From Hymenobacter qilianensis (GTDB taxonomy: Bacteria > Bacteroidota > Bacteroidia > Cytophagales > Hymenobacteraceae), in contig NZ_CP060784.1 of assembly GCF_014489555.1 (NCBI RefSeq), positions 1,550,001 through 1,614,000 of the forward strand: DNA of 64,000 bases, in the 5' to 3' direction. The position numbers and the translations under genes are program-made. Numbering within the stretch: the stretch's first letter is position 1; every line of letters starts with the position of its first letter. The notes below the pieces were generated by a model. That model saw only the letters and a program-made list of their open reading frames with translations, was not told the DNA's origin and did no database searches. This document shows positions 9,436 through 18,120 of this stretch, one piece after another.

Positions 9436-10620
9436 ATGGCGGAGACGAAAGTAAAGGCTGACTCAAAAGCGACTAAGTCGGCAAAAAAAGCGGCAAGCCC
9501 GAAAGGCACTTCCAACGGTAACGACGCGGCGTCGGTTACCAAAACGGTGAACCAGCCTGACTCGGGTATGCCACCCTCTAACGAGGAAGCGAAAGAAGCG
9601 ACTGGTGCGCCCAAGGCTACTGTGCCCGCCAATCCAAAGTTTCCTAAGGAGACTTACTTGCAGTGGTATGAGCAAATGCAGCTCATGCGCAAGTTTGAGG
9701 AGAAGGCCGGGCAGCTTTATGGTCAGCAAAAAATTAAAGGCTTCTGCCACCTGTACATCGGTCAGGAGGCTTGCGTAGCCGGTGCGGTATCAGCCTTAAC
9801 TAAAGATGATAAGTGGATCACGGCTTACCGCGACCATGCTCATCCGCTGGCACTCGGTACTTCGCCTAACGCCATCATGGCCGAGCTGTTTGCGAAAGCT
9901 ACCGGTTGCTCCAAAGGCAAAGGTGGCTCCATGCACATCTTCGATAAAGAAGTGAATTTCATGGGTGGACACGGCATCGTAGGTGGTCAGGTTCCGCTGG
10001 GTGCTGGTATTGCTTTTTCAGAAAAGTATAACAAGACCGGCAACCTCTGCATCTGCTATATGGGCGATGGTGCCGTACGTCAAGGTGCCTTGCATGAGGC
10101 CTTCAACATGGCCATGCTCTGGAAGCTGCCGGTTATTTTCGTTATCGAAAACAACGGCTACGCGATGGGCACAGCGGTACAACGCAGCTCTAACGTGACG
10201 GAGCTATACACGCTGGGCGAAAGCTACGACATGCCATCATTCCCGGTGAATGCCATGAACGTGGAAGACGTGCACGAGGCCGTAGCTCAAGCGGCTGAGC
10301 GCGCCCGCGCCGGCGAGGGACCTACGCTGCTCGAGTTTAAAACTTACCGCTACAAGGGCCACTCCATGAGCGACCCAGCGAAGTATCGGACAAAAGAAGA
10401 ATTGGAAGACTATCGCTCACGCGATTCCATCGAGGCTGTTCGTCATACCATCCTGACGAACAACATGGCCACCGAGGACGATCTGAATGCTATTGACGAG
10501 CAAATCAAAGCGGCCGTAAACGAGTCCGTAGAGTTTGCTGAAACTTCTCCATATCCCACTGCCGACGAGCTCTACAAGGACGTGTACGTGCAGCAGGACT
10601 ATCCTTATATCCGCGACTAA
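9436..10620 (+). CDS. pdhA: Pyruvate dehydrogenase E1 component, alpha subunit
   Basis: Thiamine-diphosphate-dependent decarboxylating subunit of the pyruvate dehydrogenase complex. The ThDP motif starts at GDGAVRQGALHEAFNMAMLW and ends IENNGYAMGT; MGGHGIVGGQVPLG and YRYKGHSMSDPAKYR are also typical of E1 alpha. ATG 9436 is chosen. The first ~65 residues are a Lys/Ala/Ser/Thr-rich, probably disordered head that ordinary E1 alpha lacks (394 aa against about 330). The beta subunit is not adjacent. Confidence 0.94.
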   Translation: MAETKVKADSKATKSAKKAASPKGTSNGNDAASVTKTVNQPDSGMPPSNEEAKEATGAPKATVPANPKFPKETYLQWYEQMQLMRKFEEKAGQLYGQQKIKGFCHLYIGQEACVAGAVSALTKDDKWITAYRDHAHPLALGTSPNAIMAELFAKATGCSKGKGGSMHIFDKEVNFMGGHGIVGGQVPLGAGIAFSEKYNKTGNLCICYMGDGAVRQGALHEAFNMAMLWKLPVIFVIENNGYAMGTAVQRSSNVTELYTLGESYDMPSFPVNAMNVEDVHEAVAQAAERARAGEGPTLLEFKTYRYKGHSMSDPAKYRTKEELEDYRSRDSIEAVRHTILTNNMATEDDLNAIDEQIKAAVNESVEFAETSPYPTADELYKDVYVQQDYPYIRD

Positions 10621-10665
10621 CTGTCGAATTTCCCCAGCCGCGAGGCTGCCTTTTTGCCCCCCGCA

Positions 10666-11436
10666 ATGTCGAAGATTCCCTACACGCGCAATACCCCTAA
10701 CGCCCGCCAGCGAACCGAGGTGCCCGCAGATCCAAACCAACCTATCACGGACGGTGTGACCGAGCATCCGTTGATGGAAGACCCCGACGCGCTGGCTCTT
10801 CGGCTGGTAGAGTCCGAGGACTTTGTTCGGCGCAACAAGACGGCCTTGCTAAGCTTGCTTGCGGTGGTAGTGCTGGCCGTCGTTGGCGGCTTTGCTTTCT
10901 ACACATGGCGTAATACCCAGAACGAAAAGGGGCAGGCTGCCATGTATCAGGCGGTGAACTATTGGGAAGCTGATTCGCTGAACAAAGCGCTCAAGGGTGA
11001 TGGGCAATACGATGGTTTGGCTACCATCACTTCTGAGTACAATGGTACGCAGGCAGCTAATCTGGCTAACTTTTATGCCGGTGTAGCTGCTCTGAAAGAA
11101 GGTAAACACCAAAACGCCATTGACTATCTGGAAGACTTCACTTCCGATGATTTGCTGGTGCAGGCCCGTGCTTACTCCCTGATCGGTGACGCTTACCTGG
11201 AACTGAATAAGTTTAAAGAAGCAGCTGATCAATATGAGAAGGCTGCCAACTACAAGTCCAATGAGTACTTCTCGCCCAGCTACCTGATGAAGGAAGCTAC
11301 GGCCCGTGAGCTTGCCAAAGACTATGAAGGAGCCATTAAGGCTTATACAAGAATCGTTGATGAGTATCAGAATGCTGCTGAAGTAACAGAAGCTAAACAG
11401 TATCTGGCTCGCGTTCAAGCTTTGGCTGGTAAATAG
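10666..11436 (+). CDS. YfgM-like TPR membrane protein
   Basis: A 256-aa protein with a cytoplasmic N-terminus (~55 aa), one transmembrane helix (TALLSLLAVVVLAVVGGFAF) and a periplasmic helical-repeat domain with TPR units (ANFYAGVAALKEGKHQNAI; RAYSLIGDAYLELNKFKEA). This is the architecture of YfgM, which works with the SecYEG/PpiD chaperone network; the role here is inferred. The start ATG 10666 follows a copy of the dispersed word (TTTTTGCCCCCCGCA) by three bases. It lies 45 bases after pdhA and may be cotranscribed with it. Confidence 0.82.
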   Translation: MSKIPYTRNTPNARQRTEVPADPNQPITDGVTEHPLMEDPDALALRLVESEDFVRRNKTALLSLLAVVVLAVVGGFAFYTWRNTQNEKGQAAMYQAVNYWEADSLNKALKGDGQYDGLATITSEYNGTQAANLANFYAGVAALKEGKHQNAIDYLEDFTSDDLLVQARAYSLIGDAYLELNKFKEAADQYEKAANYKSNEYFSPSYLMKEATARELAKDYEGAIKAYTRIVDEYQNAAEVTEAKQYLARVQALAGK

Positions 11437-11464
11437 TCATTCCAAGCCGTAGATTCTGCGGCTC

Positions 11465-11509
11465 AATAAAAGGAAAAGGACGGTTTCTTACCGTCCTTTT
11501 CCTTTTATT
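11465..11509. terminator. Bidirectional intrinsic terminator
   Basis: Perfect 19-bp inverted repeat: AATAAAAGGAAAAGGACGG, a 7-base loop, then its exact complement ending TTTTATT. Confidence 0.85.
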
Positions 11510-11601
11510 GATGGTGAGTTTATTCATATTACTTCAAAGAATAGGCAGCCTTAAGCTTTCCTAACCTTCGCAAGACCGACCGTTCTGCAAATCTCTGATC
11601 C

Positions 11602-12078
11602 ATGGCAACCGCTCTTAAAAATCTTAGCGATTACAATTCCGACCACTTTGTTGATGTTACCGATAAGCGCTTCGGCCTGGTGGTAGCCGAGTGGAACCGC
11701 GAAATAACGGATATACTCAGCACCGGCGCCTACGAGACCCTGCTCAAGCATGGTGCCCAAGCCGACAATATTTTTCGCAATACGGTACCGGGCAGCTTTG
11801 AGCTAACCTTAGGCGCTCAGCTGTTGGCCCAGCATGAGGAAATTGATGCTGTCATCTGCTTGGGCGTGGTAATTAAAGGCGATACAAAGCACGACGATTA
11901 CATCTGCCATGCCGTAGCCAATGGTATTACCAATGTAGGATTGAAGTACAACAAGCCCATCATCTTCGGCTTAGTAACAACCAATACGTTGGAGCAAGCC
12001 TGGGATCGGGCGGGGGGCAAACACGGCAACAAAGGAGTGGAAGCGGCGGTAGCGGCTATTCAGATGCTAGGCTTCTAA
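11602..12078 (+). CDS. ribH: 6,7-dimethyl-8-ribityllumazine synthase
   Basis: Penultimate step of riboflavin synthesis, condensing 5-amino-6-ribitylaminouracil with 3,4-dihydroxy-2-butanone 4-phosphate. 158 aa, normal for the family. Typical blocks: RFGLVVAEWNREIT, TVPGSFELTLGAQ, CLGVVIKGDTKHDDYICHAV (catalytic His region) and IFGLVTTNTLEQAWDRAG. The frame is intact across a G6 motif copy at 12012-12017 (AGGKHGNKG). Monocistronic between terminators, away from other rib genes. Confidence 0.96.
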   Translation: MATALKNLSDYNSDHFVDVTDKRFGLVVAEWNREITDILSTGAYETLLKHGAQADNIFRNTVPGSFELTLGAQLLAQHEEIDAVICLGVVIKGDTKHDDYICHAVANGITNVGLKYNKPIIFGLVTTNTLEQAWDRAGGKHGNKGVEAAVAAIQMLGF

Positions 12079-12326
12079 TAAGCACAAGATTAGGGTTTTG
12101 TTAAGATGAAGGTATTGTGGTCAATTAGCGCACAAAAGCGTAGCTTTGCGGCCAAATGCACCATAGGAATCCGTAAGAATACCAACTCCGTAACTCCCTA
12201 AAGCCATTTTATCTTCTAACAACTAAACTGCTTATACCAGTGTTAGAAGGGGTACAAAGCTGATCTTGGTTCTGAAAAAGGTTGGCTAATTAATTCACAT
12301 TCAATAGTTTACTTTCCTTAGCTAAC
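12079..12326 (+). promoter_or_regulatory. Leader region of the TraR/DksA-like gene
   Basis: 248 bases without a gene. It contains a candidate -7 box TAGCTTTG (12141-12148), leaving a long leader of about 170 bases, and within it a perfect 9-bp inverted repeat CTTCTAACA (12213-12221) / TGTTAGAAG (12241-12249). No known riboswitch was recognised. Confidence 0.35.
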
Positions 12327-12710
12327 ATGAGTGAAGAAACCATACGCTACTCCAGAGAAGATCTAGCGGAGTTCGAAGAAATCATCCAAGACAAGCTTAC
12401 GGCCGCCCGTAAGGAGGTGTCATTTATCAAAGAAACACTGAGCCGCCGCAACGATTCGGGTACCGACAATACTGCTTCTTCTTCCAAAGTATTGGAAGAT
12501 GGCGCTGATACGGCCGAAAAGGAAAGCATGAACCAGCTGGCTTCGCGCCAGATGAAGTTCATTCAGCAACTGGAGAATGCGCTGGTGCGCATCAAGAACG
12601 GTACGTACGGTGTGTGCATCGGCACCGGCAAGCTGATTCCGAAGGAGCGTCTGCGGGCTGTACCGCACACTCAGCACTCCATCGAGGCTAAGATGGCGCG
12701 CCGCGACTAA
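12327..12710 (+). CDS. TraR/DksA-like protein lacking the zinc cysteines
   Basis: A 127-aa protein with an N-terminal coiled-coil hairpin (SREDLAEFEEIIQDKLTAAR...; acidic tip region SSKVLEDGADTAEKES) and the C-terminal globular part of the DksA/TraR family (ALVRIKNGTYGVCIGTGKLI, then PKERLRAVPHTQHSIEA). In classical DksA a four-Cys zinc site sits here; only one Cys (in YGVCIGTG) is present. It therefore resembles the zinc-free DksA forms known in other phyla. Inferred role: binding in the RNA polymerase secondary channel. Confidence 0.85.
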   Translation: MSEETIRYSREDLAEFEEIIQDKLTAARKEVSFIKETLSRRNDSGTDNTASSSKVLEDGADTAEKESMNQLASRQMKFIQQLENALVRIKNGTYGVCIGTGKLIPKERLRAVPHTQHSIEAKMARRD

Positions 12711-12885
12711 CAGCTTTCCTGCTACCTACAGAATTGCCCGGACTTGCGACCGGCTACCCACAGCAGGGTTGCGGCGCAGGTTCGGGCACTGTTTTGTTGA
12801 CTAGTACGTTAGCATCACCTCGTCTTATTTGACGATATTTACTTCTTAACCGTACCGTAGCGATACGGCACTTAATTCCCCGACC

Positions 12886-14779
12886 ATGGGCAAAAAGCAC
12901 AAACCTGATTTTAACGCCGGCCGCAACAGCCGCAACGACTCTCGCCCATCCGGTAATACGGGCGGCTCTGAGGGTTTCCGTAAGTTTTCGGACCGACCCG
13001 CTAATCGGGATGGCAACGACTCTCGCCGGGGCAGCGACTTTCCTTCGCGCCCTGCTTTTGGTCGGCCTAACACTGGCGGTAGTACCGGCGGCGGTGGTCG
13101 CTTTGGTGGAGGCAACGCGGGGGGCAAATTTGGCGATAGAAACAGCCGGCCAACTGGTGGAGACTTCAACCGAGGTGAAGAGCGCGGACAACGCGGCAAC
13201 TTTGCCCCCCGGCGCGATGACGACAGCCGTCCTCCATTCAACCGAAACAATAACGAGCGCCCGCACGCTCATTTGACCGCGATGCTCCCCGTCGCTTCGA
13301 CGACCGCCGCGACAGTGGCTTCGGTCGTGACCGTGACCGCGCCGATGAGCGGCCAGCGCAACCTTATCAGCCAAAGGCTAACTGGCCCGGCCAGCCGTAT
13401 CGGCAGGAAGGCAAGCCAGCCGTTCCACGCGGTGGGGCAGGTGAGCGCAACCGGAAGTTTAATAAGGTCAATCCTTTTGAAACTGATAAACCGACGCCGG
13501 CTAAAGCTCCATACGAGCCCGATACGCGTCGCGACTCACGGACCGACGAATCGGGTCCGGACCGGCCGATACGCCCGGCGCGTCCTTTCGATTTCAAAAA
13601 TGCCCCCAAGACAGAGACACTGTCCGCGACGACCAGCGTCGGGAAGGCAGCTACGAACGGCGCGACCGAAACGAAGGCAGCTTCGGTGGCCCGCGCCGTG
13701 ATGATGAGCGAGGTAAATTTGCCCCCCGTGGCGACCAACGCCGCGAAGGTGGATTTGGCAACCGCAACACGGATGACAGGCGCGGTAATTTTGCCCCCCG
13801 CAGTTCCGGTGAGCGCGGTAGCTACGGCGACCGGAGCAACGCCGGTGGCCGCGACTTCGGCCCCTCTGCTCCCCGCGACGCCCGCCCATTTGGGGAGCGT
13901 CCGGCGCGACCTGAGGGTCGGCCGACGCGTGATGCCGGCAGCAACCGGGCAGATAAGCCCAAGCGCGATGAAGTACCCGGCGAGGCGCCTGCTTATAAGA
14001 ACCTGAAGTTTTACGAAGAAGATAAAACCCGCGGCAACAAGCGTCGGCGCGAGGAAGACGATTCGGCCGGCGACACGCTGCGCTTGAATCGTTATATCGC
14101 CAACGCGGGTGTTTGCTCACGGCGTGAGGCGGATGCGCTTATTGCCGCCGGTGAAATTCGCGTGAATGGCGAGGTCGTTACCGAAATGGGCTACCAGGTG
14201 CAGCCCACGGATACAGTGCAGTATGGCAAAACCAACCTCAAGCGTGAGAAAGAGGTATATGTGCTGCTCAATAAGCCGAAAGACTTTATCACTACCACCG
14301 ACGACCCTGAAGGCCGCAAAACGGTAATGGATCTGGTGGCCACTGCCTCGAAGGAGCGTATCTTCCCAGTTGGCCGCCTAGACCGCAACACGACTGGTCT
14401 GCTGCTCTTCACCAATGATGGTGAGGTGGCCCAGAAGCTTACTCATCCGTCGCACAAGAACAAGAAGATTTACCAGGTAGAGCTGAATACGCCGCTCACC
14501 GAAGACCATCTGCGTCAGATTGCCGAAGGCGTTGAACTGGAAGATGGCAAAGCGGAGGTGGATGATGTGGCCGTGGTGGCCGGCAATGCGCACTTTGTGG
14601 GCGTAGAGCTGCATATTGGTCGTAACCGTATTGTGCGCCGCATCTTCGAGCACTTGGGCTATGAGGTAGTTTCCCTGGACCGGGTTCAGTATGCAGGGCT
14701 TACCAAAAAAGACTTGCCCCGCGGTAAGTGGCGCTATCTGAACGAGAAGGAAGTTATCCGCCTGAAGTATTTCTTGTAA
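12886..14779 (+). CDS. rRNA pseudouridine synthase (RluB/RsuA type) with long RG-rich head (frameshifted)
   Basis: The C-terminal ~230 residues hold an S4 RNA-binding domain (LNRYIANAGVCSRREADALI) and a pseudouridine synthase domain with the catalytic GRLDRNTTGLLLFTNDG. The ~400-residue N-terminal head is disordered and rich in Arg, Gly, Asp and Asn, with repeats such as RGNFAPR. Two missing bases break the head: CCC at 13260-13262 (four C gives ERPARSFDRDAPRR) and C5 at 13603-13607 (six C gives NAPQDRDTVRDDQRR). With both restored one 631-aa frame runs from ATG 12886. Three intact motif copies (13205, 13722, 13794) encode FAPR. Confidence 0.88.
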
Positions 14780-14791
14780 AAAGCAACCTAC

Positions 14792-14841
14792 GGACGCTTT
14801 ACCGACTCATGATTAAAGTCGGTAAGGCGTCCTTTGCTTTT
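14792..14841 (+). terminator. Intrinsic terminator
   Basis: GGACGC-TTTACCGACT pairs with AGTCGGTAA-GGCGTCC, followed by TTTGCTTTT, just after the pseudouridine synthase. Confidence 0.75.
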
Positions 14842-14966
14842 GACCCTTCCCGCCGCTTTTAGCTTCTGTATTTCATTCATCCCGACTGCTTTGGTGGCCG
14901 TTATGATCGGTTACTTCTTTCCGGGAAGAACTGACTTAGCTAGTGCCTTTCATAAGCTCTGTTTTC

Positions 14967-15718
14967 ATGCGCACCCTCACCCTCGACATTGGCAACACCA
15001 CCGTGAAATACGGTTGCTTCGAGGACGATGTACTGCGCGAAACCGCCATTGCTCAGACCAAAGAGCAAGTTGGCGAGGTGGTGCAAAGGTGGAAGCCAAC
15101 GCACGTGATTCTGGCGTCGGTGGCGGGGCCGACAGATACGTGGGCTGCTGATCTGTGCGCGCAAGTGCCGGGGCGGATAGTGGAGTTTAAACCGGCATCT
15201 ACGCCTCTGCCTATCCGTAATGGATATGCAACTCCTCAGACTCTCGGCGCTGATCGGCTAGCGGCGGCAGTGGGCGCGGCGTGGCTCCGGCCGGGCCGCG
15301 ACACACTGATAATTGACGCGGGTACGGCCATCAAGTGCGACTGGGTGGAAGGCGGGCATACGTTTCGGGGCGGTAGCATTGCACCGGGGCTGCGGCTGCG
15401 CTTTCAGGCGCTACACACGTTTACGGGCCGGCTGCCGTTACTGGAAATGCCCCCAACCTGCTGACCGATATTCCGCTGACCGGTGATGACACAGAATCGG
15501 CTATCCGAAGCGGCGTGCTCAATGGGGCCGTGGCGGAAGTGAATGGACTCCTTGATCAGTACCGCGCTCAGCGGCCCGCGTTGGGAGTACTCCTGGCGGG
15601 CGGCGACGCGGCCTTTTTTCAATCGCGGCTCAAAGGCCCTATCTTTGTAATTCCCGAACTCGTGCTGCTCGGGCTTCACCGAATACTGGTGCATACCATT
15701 GACTATGTGGAAGAATAA
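14967..15718 (+). CDS. coaX: Type III pantothenate kinase (frameshifted)
   Basis: First step of CoA synthesis from pantothenate; ASKHA fold. LTLDIGNTTVKYG (residues 3-15) is the phosphate loop, TLGADRLAAAVGA and LIIDAGTAIKCDWVEGG carry the pantothenate and catalytic Asp motifs, and LAGGDAAFF lies near the C-terminus. Five C at 15450-15454 break the frame; six give LEMPPNLLTDIPLTGDD and a full 250-aa protein. CoaX is normally essential where no other PanK exists, which favours a sequence error. The last 14 bases overlap the next gene. Confidence 0.92.
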
Positions 15719-17047
15719 ATTAGCCGGCCTGGTCGGTGTAGGGTTGATGGGTTTGGCAACAGCGCCGCAAAGCCAAGGACAAGGGCTCGGCAACTCGCCG
15801 TACTCGCGCTTGGGCCTGGGCGATTTCAACCTCAATACTGGCGGGGCGCGTCAGCAAGGAATGGGCGGTGTCGGTTTGGCCGCGCCTAACAGCGTTCATA
15901 TAAACGAGCTGAACCCGGCTCTGCTTTATTACACAGCTCGAACTACCTACGAAATGGCTGTGAATGGGCAAATCAAAACGCTTCGTAACCAAACTAATTC
16001 TCAGCGCGATGGAAGCGGTACGCTGGGCTATCTGGCCCTGGCCGTGCCGCTGTCTAAGAGTTGGGCTGGCGCTGTTGGCCTGAAGCCCTACAGCGCCGTC
16101 GATTATGAGAGCAATGTAATCGAAACCGTAGCTGCCGGACCTGCTGGCACGCAAGTACTCAAGCGCTATCAGGGCGAGGGTGGCCTGTCGGAGGCTTACA
16201 TAGGGCAGGCCTACCGATTGGCTAAAGGCCTGACGGTGGGCGGTACGGCCGCATACGTATTCGGCAGCATCGACCAGCGCGTAGCTACGCAGGTAGCACC
16301 CGCAGGCGTTACCGACCCTTCGCAGCTGGCCAGTGTAGTATTGCTGGAACACGTGCGCTACTCTGATTTTACCTTCCGGGGCGCGGTGCACTACCGGGGC
16401 GCAATCAACAGCAAGCTCAACTATAGTCTGGGGGGCGTTTATACCTTCCGCTCAAGCATAGACGGCGTGCGCAATACTTCCCTGGACCGCGAAGACGTTG
16501 CCGGCAATCAGCTGGAGCGTATTCAGCTGGAAGACAGTCAGAAAGGTGAGGCCCGCGTGCCCGCCATGGCTCAATTCGGCATCAGCATCGACAACAACAA
16601 AAACTTCAGCGCCAACCTCGATGTAGCTCACCAGCAATGGTCGAAGTTCCGCTCCTTTGGTATAACTGGTGGGGCCGGCATCGGCACTCCTCTGGATAAT
16701 ACGGTGCGCGTAGGGCTGGGGGCGAATATACCCCCGATCCGACCTCCGTGGATAACTACTTCAAGCGAGTGACTTACCGTGCTGGCATTAGTGCCGCGCA
16801 GCTGCCATACCGTCCGGCTGGCCAAACGCTCTACGACCGCGCTGTAAGCTGGGGTTTCAGCCTTCCTGTACCATCGGCTACGCCTTTGGAAGCCGCCAGC
16901 ATGAACCTGGCCTTCACCTACGGGCAGCGCGGCAACACCGACCCCAACGTGGATAACCCCAATGGCAACGTGCGCGAAGACTATGTACGGGTGCAACTGG
17001 GCCTAACGCTCAACAACCGCTGGTTTATCAAGCGGCGCATTGAGTAA
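15705..17047 (+). CDS. Outer-membrane beta-barrel protein (frameshifted)
   Basis: About 447 aa. N-terminal signal peptide (WKNKLAGLVGVGLMGLATAP) is followed by the mature start QGLGNSPYSRLGLGDF and alternating amphipathic strands to the end (VQLGLTLNNRWFIKRRIE), as in outer-membrane barrels. Five G at 16718-16722 break it; six give VRVGLGGEYTPDPTS and continue in the downstream frame. It is translationally coupled to coaX (14-base overlap) and precedes lptC, a recurring order in Cytophagales. Substrate or role unknown. Confidence 0.78.
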
Positions 17048-17060
17048 CCAAGGTACGCTC

Positions 17061-17623
17061 GTGCAAACGCTTAGTCGTAGTTGGATGAGGCTCCTGGGGG
17101 CATTTTAATGGTGGCCGGTTTAAGTACGGGTTGCCAGAAAAATGACGCCGAGGTCAAAAAGAAAGTAGTGTACAATGGGCCACTACTGGAAGCCACCAAC
17201 GTGACCATGCTGGTCAGCGACTCGGCCAAACTCCAGATCAAGCTGACGGCTCCTGTGTCGCAGCAATTCGAAAGCGGCGACCAAGTATACCCGAAGGGCA
17301 TGAAGGTGACCTTCTACTCAAAGGATGGCGGCATCGTGAATACGCTGCAGGGCAAGTACGGCCGGTACGACAAAGCCAAAGACCTTTACCTCGTGCGCAG
17401 TGATGTGCGGGTGAGCAATGAGGAGAAGAAGCAGAAGATGAACTCCGAAGAGCTGTATTACGACAAGCAGAAAGCCATCATCTACACCGAAAAGTTTGTG
17501 CGCGTCGAAACGCCTACCGAAATTCTGACAGGCACCGGCCTGACCGCCAACCAGAATTTCTCGCGCTACAAAATTCTCAAACCCGCTGGCGTCTTCACCG
17601 TCGAAACGCCGGTAGAAGAGTAA
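17061..17623 (+). CDS. lptC: LPS export ABC transporter periplasmic protein LptC (frameshifted at start)
   Basis: LptC carries lipopolysaccharide from LptBFG to LptA. The mature part (NVTMLVSDSAKLQIKLTAPV, LQGKYGRYDKAKDLYLVRSD, ELYYDKQKAIIYTEKFVRV) is the LptC beta-jellyroll. Five G at 17096-17100 disturb the N-terminus. With six, GTG 17061 or ATG 17085 gives a clear lipoprotein signal, RLLGGILMVAGLSTGC, with lipobox LSTGC. As written only a TTG-initiated, less plausible start fits. Confidence 0.87.
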
Positions 17624-17625
17624 CG

Positions 17626-17681
17626 AAAAAGCCCCTCAGCCATGCTGGTGCATTACTTCCTACGTGGCTGGGAGCTTTTTA
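17626..17681 (+). terminator. Intrinsic terminator after lptC
   Basis: AAAAAGC...TCAGCCA pairs with TGGCTGGGAGCTTTTT, with an unpaired 3-base bulge in each arm. Confidence 0.65.
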
Positions 17682-17735
17682 AGCGACTAAATAAACTAGC
17701 CAACGCAATCCGTTGGTTTATACCATAGCAACCGC

Positions 17736-18014
17736 ATGGATTTTAAATTTGATAGAGCGCTGGGGCGCACCGTGCTGTTTTCCGTGGCGGTAGTAGCCCT
17801 GGTTATTGGCGTCTATGAAACCATTCTGTCGAATAGTCTGGACGCCATTTCGCGCAATTACTGGCTGTTTATGGTGTCGTTTGCCTGCATGATGTGGTAC
17901 CGCTACCTGGGCCAGACCAAAGCCGATACGCCCGGTCCGGCTGCGCCAGCCAAGTCTGCACCCACCAAATCACAGTCGCGCAACCTTGCTCCCCGCAAGA
18001 AAGGCCGCCGCTAG
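17736..18014 (+). CDS. Small two-helix membrane protein
   Basis: A 92-aa protein with two transmembrane helices (TVLFSVAVVALVIGVYETIL and YWLFMVSFACMMWYRYL) and a basic, Ala/Pro-rich C-terminal tail ending APRKKGRR. I do not recognise the family. It lies between lptC and ppiD, in the same direction, and may be an envelope-biogenesis accessory. Confidence 0.65.
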   Translation: MDFKFDRALGRTVLFSVAVVALVIGVYETILSNSLDAISRNYWLFMVSFACMMWYRYLGQTKADTPGPAAPAKSAPTKSQSRNLAPRKKGRR

Positions 18015-18120
18015 GCAATCGTCTGCTGGGGCATTCTGGCAATGCGCTTTGAATGTCCGGCGGATTCTGGTTATTTTGCGACTCTTTCCACTTTTCTATA
18101 CTGCGCTTTTTTTCAAGTAC

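Noticed and set aside
9464..9750. Antisense open frames inside pdhA and other genes
   Set aside because: They are shadows of GC-rich coding sequence with no independent support.
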